Shown here piece after piece: positions 17,173 through 25,420 of a DNA stretch of 64,000 bases. Within the stretch, counting starts at the first letter, position 1. Each line of letters begins with the position of its first letter. The stretch lies in the NCBI GenBank assembly GCA_910580075.1, contig CAJTVR010000001.1, forward strand, positions 4,761 to 68,760, written 5' to 3'. This stretch comes from an uncultured Eubacterium sp. (lineage in GTDB: Bacteria > Bacillota > Clostridia > Lachnospirales > Lachnospiraceae). Under the pieces are notes generated by a model that had not been told where the DNA came from, searched no databases, and saw nothing but the letters and a program-made list of their open reading frames with translations. The position numbers were made by a program, and so were the translations under genes.

Positions 17173-18108
17173 CTATCCTTTATGGCTTCTCTCCATATTA
17201 TATGCAGCTCCTGTCAGCAGATATACAAAAAAAGATGTCCCGGCTCCTTTCCTGGAACGGACTTTCATATAACCGTTTTCTCCCGTAATAATCTGCCTGG
17301 CCAGATACAGGCCGATGCCTGCTCCTTCCTGTTCACTGACTGATGCGCCACGGTAAAATCTCTGAAAGATTTTTGCTGTCTCATTTTCAGATATGCCGAT
17401 TCCGGTATCACGGATTTCAATCCGTACAAACAAATCTGTATTCATCACCTCAATCGTAACGCTTCCGCCCTCAGGCGTATATTTTACCGCATTATCCAAA
17501 ATATTATAAACAGCCTCTGTCGTCCATTTCCGGTCGAAATATGCCATAAACTGCTTTCGGACAAATTCCACGGCTATTTTTTTCTTTTCTGCCTTGGGCA
17601 TCATCTGCATAACAGCTTCTTCCAGCATGTCTGCCACATCAGCCCATTTGGGATGCAATACAAATACCCCGGTTTCCAGCCGCGATGCCTTTACAAGAGA
17701 AACGATAAGAAAATTCAGTTTTTCAGCCTGTCTGTTAATTTCCTGTACAAAATCCGATTCCTCCTGCGGCAGCTCCCGTTCTTTGAGCATCTGCGCATAT
17801 AGCAGCAGATTTGCAACAGGCGTCTTTGTCTGATGTGAAATGTCCGCCATCAGCTGTTTTACTTTTTCCTTCTCTTCAGTCAGATTTCTGGCAGTGACCT
17901 CCTGAGTCAGCAGATAATTGGCCATTTTCGCTTCCATAGAAGATAAAAGGCTTTCATCATAATACTGTTCACGAAAACTGCCGTCTGCCGCTTCATCCAG
18001 CATCTGGCTCATGCGCTCCATCATTCTGCGCATCTGGGCATGTGTCAGATACACCCATGCTGCAGATAGGACAAATACAATGAGCGCCAGTATTTCTGTT
18101 ATTTTCAT
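17173..18108 (-). CDS. Sensor histidine kinase
   Basis: A 311-residue kinase with one N-terminal membrane helix (ILALIVFVLSAAWVYLTHA) and almost no outside domain. A linker and the phosphoacceptor motif ADISHQTKTP (His92) follow. The ATPase domain has YNILDNAVKYTPEGG (N box), IRDTGIGISE (G1) and GAGIGLYLAR (G2). It lies downstream of an OmpR-type regulator gene and is its likely partner. The short sensor end suggests intramembrane sensing or an accessory partner. Confidence 0.88.
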   Translation of the reverse strand: MKITEILALIVFVLSAAWVYLTHAQMRRMMERMSQMLDEAADGSFREQYYDESLLSSMEAKMANYLLTQEVTARNLTEEKEKVKQLMADISHQTKTPVANLLLYAQMLKERELPQEESDFVQEINRQAEKLNFLIVSLVKASRLETGVFVLHPKWADVADMLEEAVMQMMPKAEKKKIAVEFVRKQFMAYFDRKWTTEAVYNILDNAVKYTPEGGSVTIEVMNTDLFVRIEIRDTGIGISENETAKIFQRFYRGASVSEQEGAGIGLYLARQIITGENGYMKVRSRKGAGTSFFVYLLTGAAYNMERSHKG

Positions 18109-18121
18109 TTTTCCACCATTA

Positions 18122-18373
18122 TCAAACAGATTCTTTATCCTGCAGCTTTGTTTCTGCTGCTTTTCGGCTGTTTTTCCCTCTGGATGCTGCTTTTATTCCC
18201 TTATCTTCTTCTGGCTGTTTCTTCCCTCTGGATACTGCTTTATTCCCTGGCCTTCTTCTGGCTGTTTCTCCCACACCAGCGCCGTTTCTTTTTCCATACC
18301 CACACTTTCCAGATTCTTCTTCCTTGCGGATGCTTCTTTTATTTCTTTGCCGTTTTATTTCTTCGCTGCCCAC
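18122..18373 (-). other. Highly charged short reading frame with internal ~39-bp repeats
   Basis: Between the response regulator and the kinase lies an 83-codon frame whose start overlaps the regulator stop. It is almost wholly Lys/Arg/Glu/Ser/Gly and repeats SRGK blocks (RPGNKAVSRGKKQPEEDKG, then IKAASRGKNSRK). The bases repeat with a period of about 39 (AGCCAGAAGAAG..GGGAATAAA..GCAG.ATCCAGAGGGAA). It could be a repeat-expanded spacer rather than a gene. No ribosome binding site or family supports translation. Confidence 0.35.
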
Positions 18374-19035
18374 ACATATCCGATTCCATATACGGTCTTA
18401 ATATACTGCGGTTTTGCAGGGTCATCTTCAAGCTTGCCTCTGAGCCTTCGAATGGTTACAGACAGAGCATTTTCATCTACATAATCTGCCCCGTCTGTCC
18501 ATACTTTATCTACCAGCATTCCCCGTTCCAAAGTAATGCCTGGATTTTCCACCAGTATTCTCAACAGTTTCTGCTCTGTCTTGCTGAGTTCAACTTCCGT
18601 ATTTCCCTTACTGAACTTCATCTGTGAAAAATCAAACGTAAAAGCATCCAGTTTTATGGATTCTGTATTCCTTGTTTCCAGCCTTCGCAGCTGTGCATAT
18701 ACCCTTGCGCGCAGTACCGCCAGGCTGAACGGTTTTGTCACATAATCGTCCGCTCCGGATTCCAGCCCTGCCACGATATCTGTCTCCATGTCATTGGCTG
18801 TCAGAAAAATCACCGGCATAGAAGATGTCTTTCGAAGCTCCCGCAGAAAATCCATTCCATTTCCGTCCGGAAGCCCCACATCCAGAATCATCAGATCACA
18901 GGAAGCGCCCGCAAGCTCCTTTTTTGCTTCCTCTATCGTTGCACAGGGTACAAAAACCAGCTCTTGTGCTTTTAGTGCTATGCAGATGCCGCTGCATAAT
19001 GCTTTGTCATCCTCTACTACCATAATCTTTTTCAT
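18355..19035 (-). CDS. OmpR-family response regulator
   Basis: A 226-residue regulator. The receiver domain has VVEDD, phosphoacceptor Asp52 in LDVGLPDG, and the FLTAND and KPFSLAVL switch residues. The C-terminal winged helix has GMLVDKVWTDGADYVDENALSVTIRRLRGKLE in the usual order and ends YIKTVYGIGYVWAAKK. It is the first gene of a pair with the kinase downstream. Targets are not known; no transporter lies next to it. Confidence 0.9.
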   Translation of the reverse strand: MKKIMVVEDDKALCSGICIALKAQELVFVPCATIEEAKKELAGASCDLMILDVGLPDGNGMDFLRELRKTSSMPVIFLTANDMETDIVAGLESGADDYVTKPFSLAVLRARVYAQLRRLETRNTESIKLDAFTFDFSQMKFSKGNTEVELSKTEQKLLRILVENPGITLERGMLVDKVWTDGADYVDENALSVTIRRLRGKLEDDPAKPQYIKTVYGIGYVWAAKK

Positions 19036-19060
19036 ACCTGCCGCTTACTCTTCCTATCCT

Positions 19061-20341
19061 TTACGCCTCAGTCTGGTGTTTTTCCTCATTCCCAAATACT
19101 TCAAACTGCCGTTTCGGCCCGCCGCATACCGGACAGCGCTCCGGCAGTGCCCCGCTTGTCATTACATATCCGCAAATCGGACATACATAAACTGCCTCTT
19201 CTTTGTAAGTTTCCATTCCGGCTGCTTTTTTTAACAGGGCCGCATGTTCCTTTTCTGCAGCAGCTGCCGCCTGATACGCCTGCTGTGCCAGAGGGCTGTG
19301 ATGTTCTAGGGCATATTCACTCATCATCTGGTACAGACGTTCATACTCGAACTCTTCTCCCGGCACATATGTCTGCACCGTTTCCGTAAATGCAGACGGA
19401 TGTTCCAAAACAGAATAGAAATTTCTTGCATGATAATATTCAGAAGCTGCCAGCGCGCGAAACAGATTTGATATTTTATCCATTCCCCTTCTCTGTGCCC
19501 TGTCTGCAAACATCAGGTATTTCAAGTGCGCCATCAGTTCTCCCTGGACTGTTTCCTGAAGTTTTTGTTTTAAAACGGCATCTTTGCGTTCCCGTCCGTA
19601 CCCGTTGTCAGGCAGATCTGAAACCTTGCAGCAAAGCGCTCCGTTTTCTTCATAAATATGGACAATATGGTGCTCAACATCACAGGCACGGATTTCTTTG
19701 GATACATCCTCTATCATCGCACCGCCACCGCCTGTACAGATCAGAGGAATCCCATCCACCTCATCCTCAAACCGCGAATGCACATGCCCGCAGATCAGAT
19801 ATTTCACTTTTTCCTTCCACGGCCCGTAAGCTTCTTTCAGACGTGAAAATTCTTCCTCGGAAACACAGTTTAAAATATAATGGTTCGGAACCGGGATATG
19901 GAACGCAATGACCGCCTGCTGCACGTCTGTATCTGCCAGAACTTTTGACAGCAGAGACAGGCCTTCTTCTTCAAATGTACGAAAAGCATTATCCAGAACT
20001 ATGACTGCAAAATGATCGGTCAGCAGTGCATAATTCTTCAGCCCGAAATACTCACTGTAAGCGCCTGTATCATGGTTTCCCCTCAGTGTATAGACATCAT
20101 TTTCTGCAAGTGCCTCTGTTATTTCCTGTATCTGCTGATAATAATGGTCTGTCCCGGCAGGCACGAGATCTCCGGCAATCAGCGTAATATCGTCTCTGCT
20201 GCTTTCTTCCAAAGCTCCTGCATATACTTTCATATTGTAAGTACCGAGCCCTTCGCATCCCGGATCTCCAATAACCCCCACAGAACGCACTCCGTTTAAA
20301 CGGATGACCGGTTCTTCTACTTTTATCATTCTTTTATTCAC
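19061..20341 (-). CDS. Metallophosphoesterase-rubrerythrin-rubredoxin fusion protein
   Basis: A 426-residue fusion. Residues 1-~240 form a calcineurin-like phosphoesterase with GDPG (25-28), GDL (57-59), GNHD (88-91), His148 and GHVH (185-188). Residues ~255-380 are a ferritin-like rubrerythrin with Glu268, ExxH (301-304) and ExxH (363-366) for the di-iron site. A C-terminal rubredoxin knuckle pairs CPIC (387-390) with CPVC (403-406). Rubrerythrin reduces peroxide in anaerobes. How it relates to a phosphatase or nuclease domain is unclear. The reading frame crosses the junction without interruption. Confidence 0.88.
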   Translation of the reverse strand: MNKRMIKVEEPVIRLNGVRSVGVIGDPGCEGLGTYNMKVYAGALEESSRDDITLIAGDLVPAGTDHYYQQIQEITEALAENDVYTLRGNHDTGAYSEYFGLKNYALLTDHFAVIVLDNAFRTFEEEGLSLLSKVLADTDVQQAVIAFHIPVPNHYILNCVSEEEFSRLKEAYGPWKEKVKYLICGHVHSRFEDEVDGIPLICTGGGGAMIEDVSKEIRACDVEHHIVHIYEENGALCCKVSDLPDNGYGRERKDAVLKQKLQETVQGELMAHLKYLMFADRAQRRGMDKISNLFRALAASEYYHARNFYSVLEHPSAFTETVQTYVPGEEFEYERLYQMMSEYALEHHSPLAQQAYQAAAAAEKEHAALLKKAAGMETYKEEAVYVCPICGYVMTSGALPERCPVCGGPKRQFEVFGNEEKHQTEA

Positions 20342-20438
20342 GTTTTTCTTCCCTCATTTTTCTTTTTATTGTACTATTATATACTGTTTTCTGCTGCTTA
20401 TCAAGACAGCTTTCGATTCAGAAATAATCCATACGGCA

Positions 20439-20466
20439 TAGACTTTTTTCAAATTTATAGTATAAT
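20439..20466 (+). promoter_or_regulatory. SigmaA promoter of the 84-aa membrane protein
   Basis: TAGACT (20439-20444), 16-base spacer, TATAAT (20461-20466), about 70 bases before the start codon at 20535. Confidence 0.55.
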
Positions 20467-20534
20467 GAAGCTGATGAGCACACATCACTTCAGATAAAAG
20501 ACGCAGTAAAACGTCATGAAAGAGAGATAACTTC

Positions 20535-20789
20535 ATGTTAAATATAATACGGAAAAATACTCCGCAGACAAAATTTAGTAAACACAAATTTTTAGAAGAA
20601 GTTCATTCTATGATTTCACTATGGCTGTTCTGGATTGCCTGGGGTATCATATGGATGGCTGAAAGTATCTGCATTATTTTAAAAGAAGGCTTTTCCCCGC
20701 TTCTTCTGATCTCGATTCCGTTTTCGGCTGGTTTTTTTATTCTTTTCGTTCAGTCGGTAATGAAAGCAAAACAGCGGGCTGATCAATGA
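20535..20789 (+). CDS. Small membrane protein with two predicted helices, 84 aa
   Basis: An 84-residue protein with a basic N-terminus and two hydrophobic helices (ISLWLFWIAWGIIWMAESI and LLLISIPFSAGFFILFV). It has a consensus -10 upstream and GAAAGAGAG near the start. An internal ATG (codon 26) would give just the membrane part. No family was recognised. A long hairpin follows it. Confidence 0.6.
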   Translation: MLNIIRKNTPQTKFSKHKFLEEVHSMISLWLFWIAWGIIWMAESICIILKEGFSPLLLISIPFSAGFFILFVQSVMKAKQRADQ

Positions 20790-20825
20790 TATCTTATGCA
20801 TGCTTCATATCTTTTTATATCAAAA

Positions 20826-20913
20826 AGCTGCCGCTTCAAGAAAATCAGGAACAGGATATGGCATGATATGGTTCCCTGCATATCCTGTACACGATTTTCT
20901 TATTGCGACAGCC
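20826..20913. repeat. Long imperfect inverted repeat
   Basis: Arms of about 35 bases pair: AGCTGCCGCTTCAAGAAAATC and ACAGGATATG on the left with CATATCCTGT and GATTTTCTTATTGCGACAGC on the right. It follows the 84-aa gene and precedes the tmRNA terminator. It could end that transcript or be a small palindromic mobile repeat. Confidence 0.55.
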
Positions 20914-20940
20914 CGGCTTATATTTTTACACATACAAACA

Positions 20941-20964
20941 ATAAAAGCCGGAAAACATCCGGCC
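20941..20964 (-). terminator. Terminator of ssrA
   Basis: On the minus strand GCCGGA and TCCGGC form a stem, followed by TTTTATT, 15 bases past the tmRNA 3' end. Confidence 0.8.
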
Positions 20965-20978
20965 AGTATTGCTCTGAG

Positions 20979-21315
20979 TGGAATAGACGGGAATCGAACC
21001 CGTGTCCAAAGACCTCTCCACCGTACTTCTACGAGCGTAGGCTGTGATTTTACATTCCCTCTGCGATACCCGCACAGACACGGTTACCGTTTTAGTAGCT
21101 TCATCATACGCCTGCATGCGCAAAGCTTAACATGCATCGTTTCCTGCATCATCGATGCCTGGATTCCAGCGTGCAGGTGCACTGGATCAGACAGCTGCCA
21201 TTAGGCAGCGTATGCTAAATTATCGTTAGCGTTTAATTTTAATTTTGAGAGTTGACGCATCTCCTGCGGCTCGCTTCTCCAGCTTTAAAATCCCTGTCGA
21301 AACCTTTACTATCCC
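20979..21315 (-). ncRNA. ssrA: Transfer-messenger RNA (tmRNA)
   Basis: The 5' acceptor strand GGGATAG (from 21315) pairs with CTATTCC at the 3' end, followed by discriminator A; CCA is not encoded. The T arm ACGGGTTCGATTCCCGT and the 5' GGTTTCGACAGGG segment are typical of tmRNA. The tag reading frame at 21201-21230 reads ANDNLAYAA then TAA. Length is about 337 bases. tmRNA with SmpB rescues stalled ribosomes and tags the product for proteolysis. The tag ends in YAA, unlike the common LAA. Confidence 0.95.
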
Positions 21316-21352
21316 ATATGAAATTGTGTATGCATCTTACTGCATTTTTCTC

Positions 21353-21381
21353 ATTATAAGCCCTCAGACTGGCACAGTCAA
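21353..21381 (-). promoter_or_regulatory. SigmaA promoter of ssrA
   Basis: Minus-strand TTGACT (21376-21381), 17-base spacer, TATAAT (21353-21358). Transcription would start ~30 bases before the mature 5' end, leaving a leader for RNase P. The -35 lies inside the 3' end of the psd gene. Confidence 0.75.
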
Positions 21382-22251
21382 GTTATTTTTTGCTTTTCCT
21401 ATTTTTTCTCCCGTTTTCACTCTCGTTTCAATTCCGCTATTTGAATAACGCAGAAGATCTCCATCCGGCAGCACCCGGTCCTTCTGTGTCAAAAGAATCA
21501 CTGTGGAACCGCCAAAAGCAAAATTTCCGCGCTCCTGTCCCCGCAGCACTTTTTTATCACACTTATGGTTCTCAATCTTACCTACGAGCATGGCACCTGC
21601 TTCCATCTGTAACACCGTCCCGAAATGCGCGGATTTTAACAGACAGTATTCCCTTGTATTCTCTTTATAAATAGGAAACACATCATTCGCTGCTGGATTT
21701 ACCGTATGGAACACACCTGGAATCCGGCGGTTTTGGGATACTTCGCCGTCATCCACATAAATATATCTGTGATAATCATCTACGCAGAGCCTGAACACCC
21801 ATGCATATCCTCCAGCAAACTTCTCTGCCAGTTTTTTGCTTCTTAAAAGGCTCTGTATGGTATATTCTGTATGTTTGACTGTAAATCTGCAGTTTTGATC
21901 TATTTTATAAACAAGCAGCCTGCTGTCACAGGGGCTGATGAATAAATTGTTCTGCCTCTCTATGCTGCGGGCACCGTCCGACAGTTTTCTTTTAAAAAAA
22001 TCGTTGTAAGAAGCATATGTCACCTGTTCATAGTCTTTCATGTTGATTTTATGATGCCTGATAAATAGAGGAATCAAAAATGCCGAAAACCTGCTGTCTA
22101 GTATTTTTCCTCCCAGTACTGACAGTTTCGGCGAAATCAGAGGCTTTAACAGCAGCCTGCCTGCTGCATGCCCGTAAAGCTGCTCTAGAAGGCAGTCCTG
22201 CATAGAGTGCTCTTTTACAATGTTTCCATTTCTGTCTGCTGTATAATGCAT
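21364..22251 (-). CDS. psd: Phosphatidylserine decarboxylase proenzyme
   Basis: A 295-residue membrane-associated enzyme making phosphatidylethanolamine from phosphatidylserine. The family motifs are DDYHRYIYVDDG with the active His, FHTVNPAA, and FAFGGSTVILL, where Ser249 would become the pyruvoyl group after self-cleavage. The start follows AAGGAGAGAAATT. It is the downstream partner of pssA on the same strand, but a MITE copy now separates the two. Its 3' end overlaps the ssrA promoter. Confidence 0.9.
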   Translation of the reverse strand: MHYTADRNGNIVKEHSMQDCLLEQLYGHAAGRLLLKPLISPKLSVLGGKILDSRFSAFLIPLFIRHHKINMKDYEQVTYASYNDFFKRKLSDGARSIERQNNLFISPCDSRLLVYKIDQNCRFTVKHTEYTIQSLLRSKKLAEKFAGGYAWVFRLCVDDYHRYIYVDDGEVSQNRRIPGVFHTVNPAANDVFPIYKENTREYCLLKSAHFGTVLQMEAGAMLVGKIENHKCDKKVLRGQERGNFAFGGSTVILLTQKDRVLPDGDLLRYSNSGIETRVKTGEKIGKAKNNLTVPV

Positions 22252-22286
22252 AATTTCTCTCCTTCTTCTTATAGGGTATGAATGAT

Positions 22287-22572
22287 CCGGACGCCGGGCG
22301 GAGAAACGTTTTCCTTTTTCTGTTCCGCCTCCGAACAGTAAGAAATTCTAAATTTTCTGCCTCCAGTCTGTGGCTGCGGACAGACCGGTGCCTGATGCCC
22401 TGGCGTTATTTCATGCTTTATGCAGTGGTACTGGCAGGCACCTTTTGGGGCTTCCAGGTTTTCTGCTGCGGCAGACAGTGTGTCCCAAATCCTGGATACC
22501 AGGCAGAAAATTAAGAATTTCTAACTGTTCTCCGGAGTCACAGAAAAAGGAAAACGTTTCTCCGCCCGGCTG
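22287..22572. mobile_element. MITE family 1, copy A (~290 bp)
   Basis: Starts CCGGACGCCGGGCGGAGAAA and ends TTTCTCCGCCCGGC, so the ends are long imperfect inverted repeats. A second nested pair is ACAGTAAGAAATTCTAAATT with its complement near the right end. The centre folds into GC-rich hairpins (GGTGCCTG with CAGGCACC). No coding capacity for a transposase. Near-identical copies lie at 58175-58462 and, inverted, at 58855-59138. It separates psd from pssA. Confidence 0.8.
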
Positions 22573-22663
22573 GTTCTGGATAATTCTTATGTTCCTGTCT
22601 GTATGACAGTCGTCAGTCTCTTGGCACAGCCTGGATGCCCCTTAGAAAAAATCTGCGCAGTCT

Positions 22664-23350
22664 TTAAAATCCCCCTCCCTGGAATAGTCCGCCCAGTCCG
22701 GCATGTCTTACAAAAATCCACCAGCTGTGTCCGATAAAAACCAGTATTACAACCGCTGCCGCAACTATCGCGGTAATCATTACCACTTCTGCTGCAGACG
22801 GCTTTCGGAGTTTAAAATTTACAATAAACAAAGTCCCGACTGCTGTCACCAGTATGTGGAGAACCGCAACAAAGACCCTTTTATCTGGAAACAGCGGGGA
22901 TACGACAAACAAAAGAGACAGTGCAATCGCCATGGAAGTAATCGGAAGCCCCTGGTAATACTTCTTGTCTTCGTCCGTTTCCTACTGGCGTTTTTCTTCC
23001 ATTACATTAAAATAGGCCAGGCGGACAAGTCCTGCCAGAGCATACAGCACAAGAATGACTACGCTGTAACCGTGATTCATTCCGCTTTTAAAACAAATGA
23101 TCATCGGCAGTATGCCAAAACATACCATATCACAGAGAGAATCAATCTGTATTCCAAATTTTTTCTCATCCGGCGTCCGGTTTTTTTTGGACCTTGCCAC
23201 TTTTCCATCGAACATATCGCAAAGTCCGGAACATGCCAGACAAAAAATCGCCCACCTAAGATGCATAGTTACCGCACAAAAAATCCCTATTCCTGAACAT
23301 GCAAAGCTTACGTATGTAAGTATGACCGTATAATCCCAAAATCCAAGCAT
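22664..23350 (-). pseudogene. pssA: CDP-diacylglycerol-serine O-phosphatidyltransferase with in-frame TAG
   Basis: A 228-residue CDP-alcohol phosphatidyltransferase read as one frame with a single TAG at 22982-22984. The catalytic motif is whole in the first part (DMFDGKVARSK, then FGIQIDSLCD). The frame then reads EEKRQ, stop, ETDEDKKYYQGLPITSMA and continues into the remaining membrane helices. The enzyme makes phosphatidylserine, the substrate of Psd. As read, translation stops after 122 residues, losing three to four helices. TAG is used as an ordinary stop elsewhere here (kinase at 17173, LytTR gene at 57344), so general recoding is unlikely. Confidence 0.85.
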
Positions 23351-23405
23351 TGATAATCTCCCATCTTTCTCTCACATTCACCGGCTTAGTACCAGTGCTT
23401 TTGAC

Positions 23406-23456
23406 ATATCATTCACACAGCATATCATTCACACACGATATATCATTCACACACAC
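23406..23456. repeat. Three short tandem repeats ahead of pssA
   Basis: ATATCATTCACACA occurs at 23406, 23422 and 23440 with spacings of 16 and 18 bases. It lies between the flippase-like gene and pssA, in the pssA upstream region on the minus strand. It could be a binding-site array or simple slippage. Confidence 0.6.
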
Positions 23457-24515
23457 TCAGACATGCTCTATTCTTTTCAAAGCATCCTGGCATTTTTGTT
23501 CCCTGAAGGTATAATAAATCTGTGCCACAACCGTAAAAAGTGCACTGATTAACAGCTGGCTGTAATAGCCAAGCCCTCTGGAAAGCACCATGGCAGGCAG
23601 CGTTAAAGATGCAAATACCGGCACAAAAATGGTCAGAAACAAAGATTCACTGATTCCCATGCCGCCCGGAAGCGGCAGCATATCTACAGAAACTGAAATT
23701 ACTGCCTGAAGCAATACAACGTCAGTTATATCAGTCCCGCTCATTCCAAACGCCAGATATACCATAAAGGTTACGGCAAACAGTGCAAACCGCTGTACAA
23801 ACGTTATGAAAATCACAGCGCCAATCACCCCTTTATGGTCTTTTAAATAAGCTGCCGTCTCCCGGTATACCTGCATGGAATCTTGAAGCCTGGTTCTTCG
23901 TGTTTCCCTTCGTTTCAAAAGATGAAGCCGTTCCAGCCATTCCAGACCTTTTAACATGATTTTTTCAGCAATGACCGGATGAAACACCAGCAGCGTCATA
24001 AAACTGACACAGAACACATTTAACAAGAGTCCCAGATAAAATACCGGCAGGATTTTCTCCAGATACTGGTGCAAAAATCCCTGGCCAAACAATAAAATGC
24101 CAAGACCTGTCACTACGAGAACCAGTTTATATGTAATCGTTACAATCATTAAAATCACAGCTGCCACCGGAACCGGTATTTTTTCTTTATTCATATAATA
24201 TACCTGCATCGGCTGTCCCCCGGTAGCAGAAGGTGTAATACAGCTGAAAAAAAATCCTACGGAAGAAAATAAAAAACAGATTCTTTTTTTTAGGTAAATA
24301 TGAAAAGACCGCATCATATACCAGATAATTATGGATTCACCCCATATAAAAAACAGCACTAGAATAACGCCCGGAATCAGCCAGCGGATATCCGCCCGTT
24401 TGAAAGCCGCTGCCATTTCCCCCAGATCTTCTCCGTGAAAAACACCGTAAACCGTAAGCGCAAACACTGCAGTCAGGAAAAGCATATTCCCGATTACTTT
24501 CTTTTTTCCCTGCAT
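23457..24515 (-). CDS. Flippase-like membrane protein (lysylphosphatidylglycerol synthase TM-domain family)
   Basis: A 352-residue protein with about eight membrane helices. Family-like segments are SVGFFFSCITPSATGGQPMQ and LPLPGGMGISESLF. This group is related to the flippase half of MprF and to dolichol-phosphate-type flippase-like proteins. No aminoacyl-transfer domain is present. It overlaps the end of the PAP2 gene by 22 bases and sits upstream of pssA, so a role in lipid handling is likely. The lipid moved is not known. Confidence 0.85.
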   Translation of the reverse strand: MQGKKKVIGNMLFLTAVFALTVYGVFHGEDLGEMAAAFKRADIRWLIPGVILVLFFIWGESIIIWYMMRSFHIYLKKRICFLFSSVGFFFSCITPSATGGQPMQVYYMNKEKIPVPVAAVILMIVTITYKLVLVVTGLGILLFGQGFLHQYLEKILPVFYLGLLLNVFCVSFMTLLVFHPVIAEKIMLKGLEWLERLHLLKRRETRRTRLQDSMQVYRETAAYLKDHKGVIGAVIFITFVQRFALFAVTFMVYLAFGMSGTDITDVVLLQAVISVSVDMLPLPGGMGISESLFLTIFVPVFASLTLPAMVLSRGLGYYSQLLISALFTVVAQIYYTFREQKCQDALKRIEHV

Positions 24516-25228
24516 GATGTACTTCTTCCTTTCTTAAAAAACTCTGGATTTTTAAAAAATACGCTGTTTACTTTATCTGCAGCCTTTTCATAGACTGTTC
24601 CGGTCACTGTATGCTTTCCAAGCCACAGACAGGCCTCTGCAAGCAGAATCCCTCCTATCACATCAGCTATGACATGCTGTTTCGTCAGCAGTGTTGAAAG
24701 ACAGACTAAAACAGCCATGCCTAAAGATGCCCTCTGATACCAGCGCGGAATGGTATGTTTTCCACGCAGCCCGGCAAAGCATAACCAGCTTACCAGGCAG
24801 TGAATTGACGGAAACAGATTATCTGCCGCATCTGCCCGGTACACAAACAGCATCACCTGGTTCCAGAAGCCTTCAGCTTCCACAAACGGCCTCGTATTTG
24901 TAGTTGGAAATACCAGGTAACAGGTAAAACAGACAGTCCTTGACAAAAAATCTGCTGAAAAAAACTGAAACGCTTCTCTTTTTTCCTGCCTGGCAATTAA
25001 AATATAATTTACGGCCCAGAACAGATAACATCCAAGATAAACGGAAGCTGCAGGAGAAAAGAAAGGAATCAGGCGGTCCAGCCTGGTTTCAATATTATAA
25101 TGATACCAGTTTCCAGCAATCAGTCTCGCGCCGCCGTACACTGCCATATTAAAAGAAAACGCTGCAATCAGCGGAATTACACTATAATAAGGTATTACGG
25201 GTACAAAGTTCTTATGTAATCTTCTCAT
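24494..25228 (-). CDS. PAP2 superfamily membrane phosphatase
   Basis: A 244-residue protein with about six membrane helices. The PAP2 signature is split into FPSIHCLVSW and KQHVIADVIGGI, holding the two catalytic histidines and the Asp; the first KxxxxxxRP segment is only weakly visible (TNTRPFVEAEG). It likely removes phosphate from a lipid (phosphatidate, diphosphate carrier or PGP). It overlaps the flippase-like gene, forming a lipid operon with pssA and psd. Confidence 0.85.
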   Translation of the reverse strand: MRRLHKNFVPVIPYYSVIPLIAAFSFNMAVYGGARLIAGNWYHYNIETRLDRLIPFFSPAASVYLGCYLFWAVNYILIARQEKREAFQFFSADFLSRTVCFTCYLVFPTTNTRPFVEAEGFWNQVMLFVYRADAADNLFPSIHCLVSWLCFAGLRGKHTIPRWYQRASLGMAVLVCLSTLLTKQHVIADVIGGILLAEACLWLGKHTVTGTVYEKAADKVNSVFFKNPEFFKKGRSTSCREKRK

Positions 25229-25260
25229 GCTGCACTCCTTCGGATGTATTTTTACTGCTT

Positions 25261-25420
25261 TAGAGCGTGCTTGAAAAATACTTTGCGTAAGATGTACTTC
25301 ACAGTCTGCAGAAAATCTATCCCAGATTTATAGAGCAGCAGGCCATACCGGTTAAGCTGGAAATGAATTCCGCAAAGCGGGAAATACAGATTGCCGTAAT
25401 GATTTTTCACACACGCTCTA
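25261..25420. mobile_element. 160-bp MITE-like element flanked by TA
   Basis: The ends are inverted repeats: TAGAGCGTGCTTGAAAAAT at the left and ATTTTTCACACACGCTCTA at the right. If the element begins at GAGCG and ends at CGCTC, a TA lies on each side, the target duplication of IS630/Tc1-mariner-type transposases. It has no coding capacity. It lies upstream of the PAP2 gene. Confidence 0.65.

Noticed and set aside
20796..21204. Plus-strand open frames across the tmRNA
   Set aside because: Folding, tag and T-arm identify the stretch as ssrA on the minus strand.
22982..22984. TAG in pssA as a pyrrolysine or reassigned codon
   Set aside because: TAG ends normal genes here (for example the kinase at 17173 and the LytTR gene at 57344), and other lesions use TGA. 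No Pyl machinery is in the window.
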